A DNA stretch of 64,000 nt from Dreissena polymorpha (lineage: Eukaryota; Mollusca; Bivalvia; Myida; Dreissenidae), in assembly GCF_020536995.1 (NCBI RefSeq), contig NC_068366.1:33315111-33379110 (forward strand). Direction: 5' to 3'. A program made the translations under genes and the position numbers. This document shows, piece by piece, positions 38,201 through 50,879 of the stretch (position 1 is its first letter; every line of letters starts with the position of its first letter). The notes under the pieces were generated by a model, which was not told the origin of the DNA, ran no database searches, and worked only from the letters and a program-made list of their open reading frames with translations.

Positions 38201-39428
38201 CTATTAGGTTCCAGTGTTTCGAAGTAACTATCTTTATCAGGCCTTTTATAAACATGCGTCACTACAACGGCGTGAAATGTGCAACCGTAGCAAAAGTACA
38301 GCTTTCACTTGTTCACAGATTGTCGTATGAAACAATTGTCAATAAATGTATTAACTTACTAAACCATAATATTTGGAAAAAGTAATTATAAGATTAACAT
38401 AAACAGTTTGCCTTCATTATGACTAGGGATCTTTACGAGCTGTACTTGCACTGTGCTACCCATGCATTTGTAAAAAGACGTGCATATCAAATGCTAAGTT
38501 ACTAACCAAGGAAGTGAACCTTAACGATGCAAGAATAAGACGCATCACATTCCCCTGGTTTGGGACATTATGCCTCCGCCAAAGTAGTTCTGCGTATGAA
38601 TGAAAATGTTAATAATGAAAGAAAAATCGTTTTTTATTGTGTGTTTAAAACGGAATGTTGTTTAGAGAAATGCTATTCAATTATGTTTAAATGTGATTTT
38701 GAATCCATATTAAGACTGATAGCGATAATCAGATGCACGATTACCTGACCTACTTTCGTTTTCATTTTTCACTCGTAAAAAAAGTGCTACCCACAGATCC
38801 TTTCGCGTTAGTACAAGGTCAGTAAGACCGGTGTGTACACAATGCGGCGACTCTTTTTAAATTGAATCTATTTTAAATGCACCAGCGGTAATTTTAAGTC
38901 CAATAAATGTACCAGTATATTGTTAGCGAAACCGGAAATACATAGAACATTTGCTGGAAGCAAATATTTTTGACGATGCTGCGAAGCGGCTCGTCTAAGT
39001 TATCATACCATGTAAAATTCTTCACCATGGCGACCTATGTAAAAGACCGAGCCAGTCCGATTGAGATAGCTCGATTTTTCTAATCGGAATACCTCGCTGA
39101 TTATCTTTGATAAAAGTAAAGGAAGCTCAGCTATAAATAGGACAGCATATTCCGGGGAAAAGATTTAATACTAGTTTGAAAACGTTAATTTTAAATCAGT
39201 TATATTCAATCCATAATATGTTTATAGATCAATGAAACAACTATGCATTTTCTGTATTGTATTTGAAATTTGTCGTGATTCTGTAAATAAATTGCGAATG
39301 AAAACGTGTATAATTAACGTTTAACACAATCATGAGTGTAAAGAAAACGAATTATTTCGAACCTGCCATTTGTAAACGTTATAGCGAGTATGGTATATAA
39401 ACATTATTATAGCCGTACGACATGTATG

Positions 39429-40272
39429 CCTCGGTTAGCTGCTGGAGCGTGCGCGTCGCGACCGAGGCGAGAGTCGCCCGCAGAAGATTCTCTCACCTGT
39501 ACATATTTCCTTATAGAGGGGAACTTCTGCGGGTGGCTCTGCTAATCCAGCAGAGTCCGTCACCCTCGAGCCGGACGTCTTCTACACTGCTGGGATTGCT
39601 GTCTTCTCCAAGATGCAGCAGACTTGTCACCCGCTGTTTATCGTCGAGAGTTCGCCGGCCCGGACCTGCCAGAGGTCCCGTCTGAAAAGGGCCGGGGACG
39701 GCGGGACAGCAAGACCACCAGTGTGGGGGACATACGGGACGGACCTGGGTCTTGCGCTTCTGCGCGGGGGGGAACCCAAGAACATCGAGGGGGTGGCTTT
39801 AAAGAGGGACCCCGGGGCGGCGGTACCTAGTGCGCTCAACGCGCTGGGGAAACCGTCTCGGGGATGAAGACGACGGCTGATGACAACAAGTGGGCAATAA
39901 AGGCAGAGCTGTGTGCTGCAGCGGTGCTGCGTTCAGACATGAATTTGTCTTTTAAGATTGTCTAACTACCAGTGCACATTAAGGTCTCATTGGCCACCGT
40001 GCACTGGTCTATTTGGATCTAAATTATTTCTTTGGCGAATACCCGGGAAGCCGGGGTAAATTTGACCTACTTTGGCTCTAAATAAATCTTTCTCCCCTGA
40101 AAGGTCACAGGGGCAGGTCGGGCTACTATAACCTCGTGAAGAGGCCAGTAGGACCTGTAAATAAACTCTGAAATACACACGTACGACATGTATGAATACA
40201 GGTCGGACCTCAAAGACCTCGTGAAGAGGCAGGTAGGACCTGTAAATAAACTCTGATTTAAAAAAAAACAAA
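39429..40272 (+). mobile_element. GC-rich retroposed sequence with repeated target site, two consecutive insertions
   Basis: ACGACATGTATG occurs three times: 39417-39428, 40183-40194 and 40273-40284. The first interval (39429-40182) is markedly GC-rich. The second (40195-40272) repeats the tail of the first (CCTCGTGAAGAGGC, GGACCTGTAAATAAACTCTG) and ends in an A-rich run. This fits a retroposon and a 5'-truncated second copy using the same site. Open frames in the body do not match any family I recognise; a LINE 3' fragment is possible. Confidence 0.5.
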
Positions 40273-40879
40273 ACGACATGTATGAAACTCGCTCTTATGC
40301 GTGCTTTCTCATTTTGCATATTTAATAAACTGTTCAAACTTAAATTACAGAGCCACATCAGTGTACATACTATGTTTGATAATTCATTCGGATGTTGGAT
40401 ATTGTTTGCTGTTTTAAAAACATATTAGGTCATATCGCGGAGATTTTGTTAACCTTACCATGTGTTCATGGGCCAACTCACGTATACAATTGCTCTTTTG
40501 GGAATCATCATGAAATTATTGCCGTACTTAACGAACAAAAATGCCTAAGCTTATTGAATTAGAGAAAAAAAAACAATAATCAAAAGACAAAAATTATCTG
40601 TTCATGCACATGGGCATGTGAAATCACATCCGTTCACATGACATCATTAATTTAGGAAAGGAAACAACGAAACAAAGTTTGGTATGATATACATGTGAAA
40701 TTTAAGAGCATGGTGTAATTAAAGAGCATGTGAAGTTTTGAATATATCTGCTGAAACGTAATGTTATAACCCACAAACGTTTTACTGTAACAGAACGTTT
40801 TTTGAGATAAGTGGTATAGAAAGCACACTTCGAATATCTATTTAAAGATATTTCTTGTTATATTAGAATGTAACCCGCC

Positions 40880-41520
40880 TCCCAGTTTCGCTGAATGGGT
40901 CAAATTCCCCTACGGGTACTACTTCCCCGTACCCCCCAATTTTTTTTTCGTTCCCAAAATTTTTGTTCCCAATTTTTTTCGTACCCAATTTATTTTTCGT
41001 ATACCTTTTTATTTAATGCTTTCCGGTGGTTTATAGAGAAATATCAGTGAATTAAAACTGATAATTTCACTGTTTCAAACAGTGAAAATTATCAGTGAGA
41101 ATTATCGATAATTTTCATTGTTTACTGTGAAATGACGTCATTTTTTTGACGAGATGACGTCATTATCCCAGCAAAATTCGTTAGTTAAACTCTTGAACAA
41201 TGTATATAAACTGTGAAAAATGCATTAAATAAAAAGAAAATTTGTTGGATTCTGTGGATTATCGACTTTAATTCACTCGTGATCATAGAAAACATATATT
41301 TTCACTCGTGGCTGCGCCACTCGTGAAAATATTATTTTCTATGATCACTCGTGAATTAAAATCGATAATCCACCGGATCCAACAAATATCCTCTATTTTT
41401 CCTACCCAATTTTTTTTTCCTACCCAAATTTATTTTCGTACCCAATGCTTTTTTGGCAGCATTTTTGTACCCATTTTTTTCGTACCCAAAATTGTCGTAC
41501 CCACAGACATATTGTGGTGA
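40880..41520. repeat. GTACCCAATTTTTT repeats holding a foldback element (41241-41387)
   Basis: Units such as TTTTTTTTCGTTCCCAA and CGTACCCAATTTATTTTTCG flank a 147-bp near-perfect palindrome at 41241-41387. The palindrome arms include GATTATCGACTTTAATTCAC and its inverse, with the loop GTGGCTGCGCCAC. A smaller palindrome lies at about 41050-41125. There is no coding content. Confidence 0.65.
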
Positions 41521-41966
41521 TGTAGATTAACTTAAATTGATGCTTTTATATTCATCCTCTTCAAAAGCATCGTCACACCAGTACTGTCAGTACTTTGATT
41601 TAAATAGAAAGACGAGTACATAAAACGGTAGATGATGCACATAATAATGGTTCAATAATTATATTATTTTTGCATGTTACCGTTATCTACCATGTAAGCC
41701 TTCTATAACTTATACTACTACTACCACAAATACCGTAACAACAACCAACAGGACACCTTTAAATTATTAAAAGCAGTTATTTCATATGTTAATTCATATT
41801 AAAAACTTGCACTTCTATCTCTCCTAATATAAAACAATAGGATGTGATTTCCGTTGAATAAAAATTAATATTGACAAAAATACGAAACAAAATTTAATTA
41901 ACTAACGTTTGCACTTATTTTTTTAATTAACTCCTTTATATTTTTACATAGACTTACAATTCCATA

Positions 41967-43544
41967 TTTTAATGCCCCCGGTAGGGTGGCATATAGCAGT
42001 TGAACTGTCCGTCAGTATGTCAGTCAGTCTGTCCACCCGTCCGAAAATACTTTAACATTGACCATAACTTTTTCACTTTTGAAGATAGCAACTTGATATT
42101 TTGCATTAATGTGTATCTCACAGAGCTGCACATTTTGAGTGGTGAAAGGTCAAGGTCATGCTTCAAGGTCAAATGTCAAATTTATGGTGTCTGTCCGTCC
42201 GAAAATTTTAACATTGGCAATAACTTTTTCAATATTGAGGATAGCAACTTGATATTTGTTATGTATGTGTATCTCATGGAGCTGCACATTTTGTGTGGTG
42301 GAAGTTCAAGGTCAAGGTCATCCTTCAAGGTAAAAAAAAATAAATCAAAGCGGCGTTCTAATGAAGCTGCACATTTTGAGTGGTGGAAGTTCAAGGTCAA
42401 GGTCATCCTTCAAGGTCAAGGTCATCCTTCAAGGTCAAAGGTCATTTTTTTAAATAAAATTTCAAAGCGGCGTTCTCATGAAGCTGCACATTTTGAGGGA
42501 TGGAAGTTCAAGGTCAAGGTCATTCTTCAAGGTCAAGGTCAAAGGTAAAAAATATATAATCAAAGCGGCGTTCTCATGCAGCTGCACATTTTGAGTGCTG
42601 AAAGTTCAAGGTCAATGTCATCCTTGAAGGTCAAGGTCATCCTTCAAGGTCAAAGGTAATATTTTTATAAAAAATCAAAGCGGCATAATCATGAAGCTGC
42701 ACATTTGAGTGGTGGAAGTTCAAGGTCAAGGTCATCCTTCAAGGTCAAAAATAAAATAAAATAATAAATTTCAAAGCGGCGTTCTCATGAAGCTGCACAT
42801 TTTGAGGGATGGAAGTTCAAGGTCAAGGTCATTCTTCAAGGTCAAGGTCAAAGGTAAAAAAAATATAATCAAAGCGGCGTTCTCATGCAGCTGCACATTT
42901 TGAGTGGTGAAAGTTCAAGATCAATGTCATCCTTGAAGGTCAAGGTCATCCTTCAAGGTCAAAGGTAATTTTTTTATAAAAAATCAAAGCGGCATAATCA
43001 TGAAGCTGCACATTTGAGTGGTGGAAGTTCAAGGTCAAGGTCATCCTTCAAGGTCAAAAATAAAATTAAATAATAAATTTCAAAGCGGCGTTCTCATGAA
43101 GCTGCACATTTTGAGTGGTGGAAGTTCAAGGTCAAGGTCATTCTTCAAGGTCAAGGTCATTCGTCAAGGCCAAAAGTCAGTTTATTTATTTTTTATTTCA
43201 AAGCGGCATTCTCATGAAGCTGCTTATTTTGAGTGGTGGAAGTTCAAGGTCAAGATCATTCTTCAAGGTCAAGGGCATCATTCAAGGTCAAAGGTCAAAA
43301 ACAATAATTTCAAAGCGGCGTTATCATGAAGCTACACATTTTGAGTGGTGGAAGTTCAAGGTCAAGGTCATCCTTCAAGGTCAAAGTTCAAAAAAATATT
43401 TCAAAGCGGCGTTCTCATTAAGCTGCACATTTTGGGTGGTGGAAGTTCAAGGTCAAGGTCATCCTTCAAGGTCAAAGGTAAAAAAAATAATCTCAAAGCG
43501 GCGCAATAGGGGGCATTGTGCTCCTAACAAACGCATCTCTTGTT
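41967..43544. repeat. AGGTCA-rich hairpin-ended repeat array, about 11 core units
   Basis: It begins TTTTAATGCCCCCGGTAGGG. Core units of about 100-120 bp each contain AAGCTGCACATTTTGAG and TCAAGGTCAAGGTCATCCTT, and are separated by AAAGCGGCGTTCTCATGAAG. It ends TTGTGCTCCTAACAAACGCA then TCTCTTGTT. Sub-blocks of about 300 bp are themselves repeated (42.46-42.78 versus 42.77-43.08 kb). Long open frames here are artefacts of the repeat. Confidence 0.8.
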
Positions 43545-44424
43545 TCTAAATATTACCGGCATGTATTTCTGTAGTGGATCGTACGTACAAAACACATATA
43601 AATGCCCATTATGTGGACCATGTTCGTGATATGAAATGTATTTATACAGGGAAACTTTTTCTGTAACAGCTAGTCAGTATCAACCTCATTCCGACATTCT
43701 TTGTAATCATTAACTTATTATTAGGGCGTTTTGGGGGCAACAAAAGGTTTCTGCAGGCAACGGAATGACGAAATAGAATAGTCAAGGTAAAAATTCATAA
43801 TTTTTGCAACGAAAACTCACCTGATCATAATGATACTGCTCGTTCTAAATTATCAAGACAGATACGCCAATAAGTACATTGACGTCGAAATCTCGCTTAA
43901 ATCCTATTGATGCATAATTTGCGTTCAACCCTTTGGTAATACACGTATAATTTGCCACTACTGTCGACAAAAAGTGTCATAAACGATTTATTAGCTAACC
44001 ATTTTGGATGATTATTATCCATAAAATGGACAAAATGTCTTATATGTGGTGTTTCGATGGTTTGTATGACGTTGTGTGACGTTGAAGATCTTTATTTTAA
44101 GAGCCCATGGGGCAGTTGAAATACAATTTGAAAGAATGAGCCCGTGTGAAAACGCATGAAAACCGTCGCAATGAAACATTCTATTCATTATATAGTTTAT
44201 TACGATTAAAAAGACGATTAAAATTAACAAATGCAACAAATCATGTTTAACTTTCGAATATAAACACAACATTAAATTGACCTTCGCGATTATATACGGT
44301 TTATGACAGCGAATCCGGTTTTATATATAATTGTTCGGACGTGCTGTTAATGGCACGTGACAAGCTCAATTAATTGAATGAACGAGATGCATGAGTACAA
44401 ATTTACATTTTGTGTGTGTGTGGG
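43545..44424. other. AT-rich intergenic sequence, nothing recognised
   Basis: I see no exon, repeat family or inverted repeat that I can support here. A short GT run (44411-44422) borders the next element. Confidence 0.4.
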
Positions 44425-44428
44425 AATT

Positions 44429-46313
44429 GACCAGTCGCCAACTCCGCCCTCATTTTGTCGATCAGCCAATCAGATATCGATTTTTCACACATCCCTCAGC
44501 AACGCTTATCTGGCCGCCATTTTGTCCGACAAACAAAGCGTGTTGTACATATGGAATGGGCGTAATTTTTAAGAGTTTACACAGATTTTATATCAAATGC
44601 ATGATCATTACTGTTCGATCATTATTCAAAATTGTAGGTGCTATACATACTTTATAAAAGGTTATTATTTTATCTTTATTTCTTGAGAAAACAAACACAA
44701 TAAATAGTTTAACCACACCAGGTGTGTGTTCTATAAAAACGTGTTATACCGTTTGATGCACAATATTATTAAGCAGTTTGGGCAACATAATAATTGCCAC
44801 ACGTGCTTATTAATCTCAGCGTAATTGTCGATGATTAATAAATAACAGTATGTTGCGTGGATCTCAGAATGAAGGAACATTAAGGCATTGTTAGGTACTG
44901 TACACAAGAAAAGAAAACTATTTAATTACTTAAATGATTTCCAATTATATATTTATTTTCTGTGGATCATAAACAAGGAAATCATTATAAATTGTTAACT
45001 TAAATATTGTTTTAACTAAAGTAAACAACAAAAAGGTGATTTCAACGCGGCTTAGCCAGCTTAAAGCGACTTCAAGTGTAAAATGTACAGCTTATAATAC
45101 AACAACAACATTTCTAATACAACATATATTGATACGGGGAGAAATGTAAAAATTGCAATCAACATATAAGGGCCGTCTTGTTATAAATAAGCAAATGCAT
45201 AATATGCTAAATGTATTCAATTCGAATGTTCGTGAACAGCACCGTAATACCAACATTTCATTTTTTGATAGTGAAATGTAACAGGTTCGCATTACACATA
45301 AATGAAATAAAATGCATATTAGACTATCTGTTAATGAAACCACGAAATTAGGCCTGTATTAAATTATGGTTACAATCAAAATTTAATTTAAATCTAAATA
45401 AAAAAATCGGTGTCTTTTTACAAATATCACAATAAAACAAAGATCTAAACATTTTTAATAAACAAAAACCCATCATGATATGGATATGTCATTTGCATTT
45501 AATAAAAATATTTTCAAAATTATATATGAATAGCCATCGGGTTCACTGTCAGACGGTTGAATACAAGTTCAAAATCAATATGAAATAAATGCTCATTTTT
45601 ACAACGGATTTTTCATCAACTCCCTATATAATATGTATAAGAAACGTTTCTGATAGTCAGTCTGCCGTTAACTCATTTATTTTGATTACGCCATTTCAAG
45701 TTTTTATGATTGTATTTACGTTTTACAAAGCAGTTTAGTTTAGTGTGCGGCTTTAATAATTTATATTATAGCAAATAGCATAATACATCATTACAGATAT
45801 AGAATTTCCCTCACGTAATCCGCTATAATTGCGATCTGCTTGTCGGAGTTTTCTAATCACTAGACCACGTGACTATGTGCAGAGGCGTATCCAGAAAATT
45901 TTCAGAGGGGGGGGGGCTCAACAGGGGAGGGTGCGGGAGGGGTGTCCCTGCCGTCTACGATTTTTTTTTTAATTGGCACCTTGAAATAATGCGATTTCCT
46001 GCTATCTAATCAGCATTTTGCATGATAAAAGTGCATGTAAAACAAATAAGAACTTGAGTTCACACATCAAGTGTGACAGACACACGGACAGACAGACACA
46101 CATGGGTAAATCAAATGTCTCTCAAACAACTTAAGTGGTGGGAGACATTATCTTTATCCATAACTTTTTAACAGAGTAAGATGGGTGGACCTCCTATTTA
46201 ACCTTGCTGGATATCCTACTAGGTGAACTTAGGTACAACATTAAAATGTTTATGTCCATGTCCCTATGAATGGAAAGCAGTGGGCGGAGCGATCGATAAT
46301 TTGGCGACTGGTC
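44429..46313 (-). mobile_element. DNA transposon copy 1 with GACCAGTCGCCAA ends, carrying an insertion
   Basis: It starts GACCAGTCGCCAACTCCGCC and ends with the inverse TTGGCGACTGGTC. AATT sits at 44425-44428, 46314-46317 and 47824-47827, fitting a 4-base target. The body matches the copy at 46318-47823 in inverted orientation except for about 400 bp inserted at 45880-46280, which starts CAGAGGCGTATCCAGAAAAT and is hAT-like at that end. No transposase frame; it is non-autonomous and the superfamily is unknown. Confidence 0.7.
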
Positions 46314-46317
46314 AATT

Positions 46318-47823
46318 GACCAGTCGCCAAATTATCGATCGCTCCGCCCACATAGTCACGTGGTCTAGTGATTAGAAAACTCCGACAAGCAGATCGCAAT
46401 AATAGCGGATTACGTGAGGGAAATTCTATATCTGTAATGATGTATTATGCTCTTTTCTATAATATAAATTATTAAAGCCGCACACTAAACTAAACTGCTT
46501 TGTAAAACGTTAATACAATCATAAAAACTTTAGAGAGAAATGGCGTTATCAAATTAAATGAGTTAACGGCAGACTGACTATCAGAAACGTTTCTTATACA
46601 TATTATATAGGGAGTTGATGAAAAATCCGTTGTAAAAATGAGCATTTATTTCATATTGATTTTGAACTTGTATTCAACCGTCTGACAGTAAACCCGGTGG
46701 CTATTCATAAATAATTTTGAAAATATTTTTATTAAATGGAAATGACATATCCATATCATGATGGGTTTTTGTTTATTAAAAATGTTTAGATCTTTGTTTT
46801 ATTGTGTTATTTTTAAAAAGACACCGATTTTTTTTAGATATAAATTAAATTTTGATTGTAACCATAATTTAATACAGGCCTAATTTCGTGGTTTCATTAA
46901 CAGATAGTCTAATATGCATTTTATTTCATTTATTTTTAATGCGAACCTTTTACATTTCACTATCAAAAAATGAAGTGTTGGTATTACGGTGCTGTTCACG
47001 AACATTCGAATTGAATACATTTAGCATATTATGCATTTGCTTACTTATAACAAGATGGCCCTTATATGTTAATTGCAATTTTCACATTTCTCCCCGTATC
47101 AATATATGTTGTATAAGAAATGTTGTTGTTGTATTATAAGCCGTACATTTTACACTTGAAGTCGCTTTAAGCTGGCTAAGCCGCGTTGAAATCACCTTTT
47201 TGTAGTTTTTACTTTAGTTAAAACAATATTTAAGTAAACAATTTATAATGATTTCCCTTGTTTATGCTCCACAGAAAATAAATATATAATTGGAAATCAT
47301 TTAAGTAATTAAAAAGTTTTCTTTTCTTGTGTACAGTACCTTACAATGCCTTAATGTTCCTTCATTCTGAGATCCACGCAACATACTGTTATTTATTAAT
47401 CATCGACAATTACGCTGAGATTAATAAGCACGTGTGGCAATTATTACGTTGCCCAAACTGCTTAATAATTTTGTGCATCAAACGGTATAACACGTTTTAT
47501 AGAACACACACCTGGTGTGGTTAAACTATTTATTGTGTTTGTTTTCTCATTACTCGTTCATATGTTCAAGAAATAAAGATAAAATAATAACCTTTTATAA
47601 AGTATGTATAGCACCTACAATTTTGAATAATGATCGAACAGTAATGATCATGCATTTGATATAAAATCTGTGTAAACTCTTAAAAATTACGTCCATTTCA
47701 TATGTACAACACGCTTTGTTTGTCGGACAAAATGGCGGCCAGATAAGCGTTGCTGAGGGGTGTGTGAAAAATCGATATCTGATTGGCTGATCGACAAAAT
47801 GTGGGCGGAGTTGGCGACTGGTC
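46318..47823 (+). mobile_element. DNA transposon copy 2, inverted and adjoining copy 1
   Basis: About 1.5 kb with ends GACCAGTCGCCAAATTATCG and GGGCGGAGTTGGCGACTGGTC (shortened: TTGGCGACTGGTC). It is nearly identical to copy 1 over its whole length; for example the non-coding frames at 45092-45343 and 46888-47139 differ at only a handful of residues. The junction with copy 1 is a perfect palindrome. Confidence 0.7.
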
Positions 47824-48199
47824 AATTATGTTATCTCTCCAGTGTGCATTCACCCATGCAGAATAGTGCAATAGTTGTCCAATCAAAATCATGTATTGCT
47901 CCGATACAAGATGTCGTTGGTCGGCACTTAAAACCTTTGTTTGCGATTGCAAGTTTACTGATCTCGCTTGCATTTGCGTAGAGGTAATGGTGGACGAAAC
48001 TGCATTTTAAAATCGTGGTTGACTTGCATTTCATTATAATGAGTAAAAGTATTGCTCATATAGATAGAACCTTTTATTGTAATATGAAATGTGTGTTCAC
48101 TAATTTGTTATTCATTTCATTGATATTTCATAGAATCGCATATTGCTATTGTTTTTGCGTAGGTTTTTCCGTCATGTGATCGACGTCAATAACGAATAA

Positions 48200-49812
48200 C
48201 AGGGCCGTACCCAGGAAATGTTGACTGGGGGGGGGGGGCCCAAATGGGGAGGGTGCGGCACTGTTCAATGTGAATTTTAATGCATATAGAAACATATGTT
48301 GTGTTATAAATTTATGGATATATAACAAGTAAATCAGCACCTTTCTGAAGTCTAAAGCTTTAACCATTATGGGCCGTCCATAAAGTATGTCACGCTCCAG
48401 GTGGGGGGAGGGTGAGTAAGAAAGTGACCGTTTGTGACATGGGGGAGGGGGTCAGGCGATGTGTGATGTCAAACATTTATTTTAAAAAAAATGTATAATT
48501 TATTTATTATTTCTTTAGTAGAATTTAAAAATAATTTTCAAAAACATTGTGAAACATTTGAATTAGTTTTATGTCAAAATAAGACGAATTGCGTATCTCC
48601 TGATTCTGTTGTTCGAATGTTTAATAGGCAACTTGGCTGGGCCGGCTTATTCAATAGGCACAACTTCCACACAGATTTCAATGACGATATAATTGGACTT
48701 TTCCATTTTTAGTTAGTAAAGGGTTGAAAGAAAATCTAAATTATAATTTCGTTTTTATTAGAGGTTAACACGTGGATAAATATTCATACTGCTCATCGTA
48801 ACAACCCTACAGTTATAAAAGCCTGTAATGTGAAAGTTCTTTTACCGGTAAGTAAAATTTTAATACGGTTTAATAGTGAATTGAGTTTGAGATTAAATTT
48901 AAATTAAGTATTAATTAAAAAAAAATGTTCGAAAGTGTGAGTTTTTGACGTACTTTAGCGGAGGGGGGTCCAAAATTGTGTAACAGTTTGTGACATGCCG
49001 GAGTAAAAATGGTCAAAAAAAGCGTGACATGCATTATCAACGACCCCTTGGTGTGAAATTCACACACATGTGTACAGCTTTAGATTTCATAAATGTATTA
49101 CACTTTATAAAGAAGTAAAAGTAACCTTTGAAAGTAAAAAACCTTTATTATGAAATGTAACAAAAAAGTATGACTGTAGAGGAGGTTTGATTTCAAAGAG
49201 AAAATACTACTATGGTTATATGTCAGTAACTGACATATAACCTACTAGTATTTTCTAAATCAAACCTCCTCTATTTAAATTTCAAAGCAAATTCATTATA
49301 CAGTGTTTATCATCTACAGCACAGTTTTCACAGAAATGTTTAATAAGCTATGCCTCTATAGAGGAGGTTTGAATTCAAAAGAGTAAACACTATTGTCGTT
49401 CAGACCTACGACCTTCTGTATCAGTTCCATCCATCCGCTGTTTCTCTTTCCTTGTCCAATCAAAAGTCGTGTTACACCCACCATCAAAAGATGAAGCATT
49501 GAGCACAATGGGTGGAACAATTCTAGTGAGCGGAGCGATCATAGATAAGGCGTCATGTCAATTGACAGATCGGGGATAAGGTGATAAGAAAACAATGCCT
49601 AGGGGCTTATCTTCACTGGCGAGTAAGTAAGCGCTAATCCCCTTGAGTATCAGGGGCAATAAAACACATCTGCACATTTGTATTGCAGGGAAGTGTACTG
49701 TGGGCCCTTTCATGTGAGAAAATTTGCAGTAGGCCCATTATTAAAAAATCATAACTCGACAGCCAGCTGGGGGGGCCCGGGCCCCTGGGCCCAGTGCCTG
49801 GGTACGGGCCTG
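48200..49812. mobile_element. hAT-like element with nested insertions
   Basis: The left end CAGGGCCGTACCCAGG and the inverted right end CAGGCCCGTACCCAGG agree at 15 of 16 bases, with G-rich runs inside both ends. It contains an inner element at 48371-49047 (GGGCCGTCCATAAAGTATGT end, inverse near GCGTGACATGCATTATCAAC) and a foldback at 49177-49273. I cannot find a clean 8-base target duplication (AATAA is shared). A 73-codon frame at 48491-48712 has no recognised relative. Confidence 0.55.
49177..49273. repeat. Foldback palindrome
   Basis: TAGAGGAGGTTTGATTT...GTTATATGTCAGT is followed directly by ACTGACATATAAC...AAATCAAACCTCCTCTA. This is a near-perfect 97-bp palindrome. A further half-copy starts at about 49359 (TAGAGGAGGTTTGAATTC). 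Confidence 0.8.
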
Positions 49813-49819
49813 AATAATG

Positions 49820-50870
49820 CACCTCTATTGACTTTGTATTCCATGTAACCCCACCAAAACGCATTACATATAGGTATGCAACACATTAAATATATATAAT
49901 ATATGTATAATCATACACTACTTAAACCCTAAAGCCGTAATCAAGATTTTTTTTCGATATTATGCTCTAAACGCATATTGATTCATGGAATGCAATATTC
50001 AGTACATGTATATATCTTTGCAATACTCCGTAAACCTACGTTGATAAACAGTCAGTCAGAACTCGTTCGGTAACAACCTCCGCTCAGAGATTTGACTGGT
50101 TCTTAGCATAGCTCGATATCAAATCCCTGCCTTTATAACCAACCACTTGATTGCTTGATTGATTTTATTTTGTAAAAATATGAACATAACATAGTTACTA
50201 CATAATGCAGACAACATGAAATATATTATCACAGCAATATACATAGTAAACCATGGAATGCACACACAATACCAAGGATAACACAAAAAAGAGAAAAATG
50301 ATTTTCACAAACCACGTGATGATAGCCGAGCCACGTGGTACAATAATGGCGTCTAAATATGTGTTTACTTTTTAAGTTTAAAAAAAAATATTATGAACCT
50401 AAACATATACATTATTTTTAAAATATATAATATCATTACACTACTTTTCATAATACAATACATAAACAACAAAAAATAAAAATGCTTCCAGATCTGGAAG
50501 AATTTTCTTGTGATGGAAGTGGTTATCACCAATAGCTGTGGGGAGACCGCTGCGTGGAGTTTGATTCGGTAAGTGTTATAATGGGTAGAAATTTTTTATC
50601 AATTTACTTTTAACCACATTGTCATTCTAAATTTTGCTTGCATTTAGATTGACCTAAGGAACCACATTCGCGGCATTTTTTTACAGTCGTGATCGAGTCA
50701 TTATTAACAAATTTTATACCAAAAATGCAACATTATGTTACAATGAAGGTTCAATGTCAAATTATAAAGTCAACAATTGTATGTTTTTTATATATTATAT
50801 TTGTATTTAAGAGAATACGATTAAATGAAAACTCATTCGATCTGATGATTTTGTTTTAGGCGCATTTTAG
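49820..50870. other. AT-rich intergenic sequence, nothing firmly recognised
   Basis: A short stretch near 50494-50570 ending in GGTAAGTG could resemble an exon plus donor, but no protein match is seen. No repeat boundary could be fixed. Confidence 0.3.
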
Positions 50871-50879
50871 TCAGATTCG

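Noticed and set aside
39422-39867. Coding gene in the GC-rich block
   Set aside because: Three overlapping frames of similar length and arginine/proline-rich content reflect base composition; flanking direct repeats mark it as a retroposed insertion.
42000-43549. Frames of up to 182 codons with repeated QGQGHPSRSK
   Set aside because: They follow the AGGTCA repeat units; the reading is imposed by the repeat and shifts between units.
45092-47139. Matching 83-codon frames at 45092-45343 and 46888-47139
   Set aside because: They are the two arms of the inverted transposon pair; there is no transposase motif and the composition looks non-coding.
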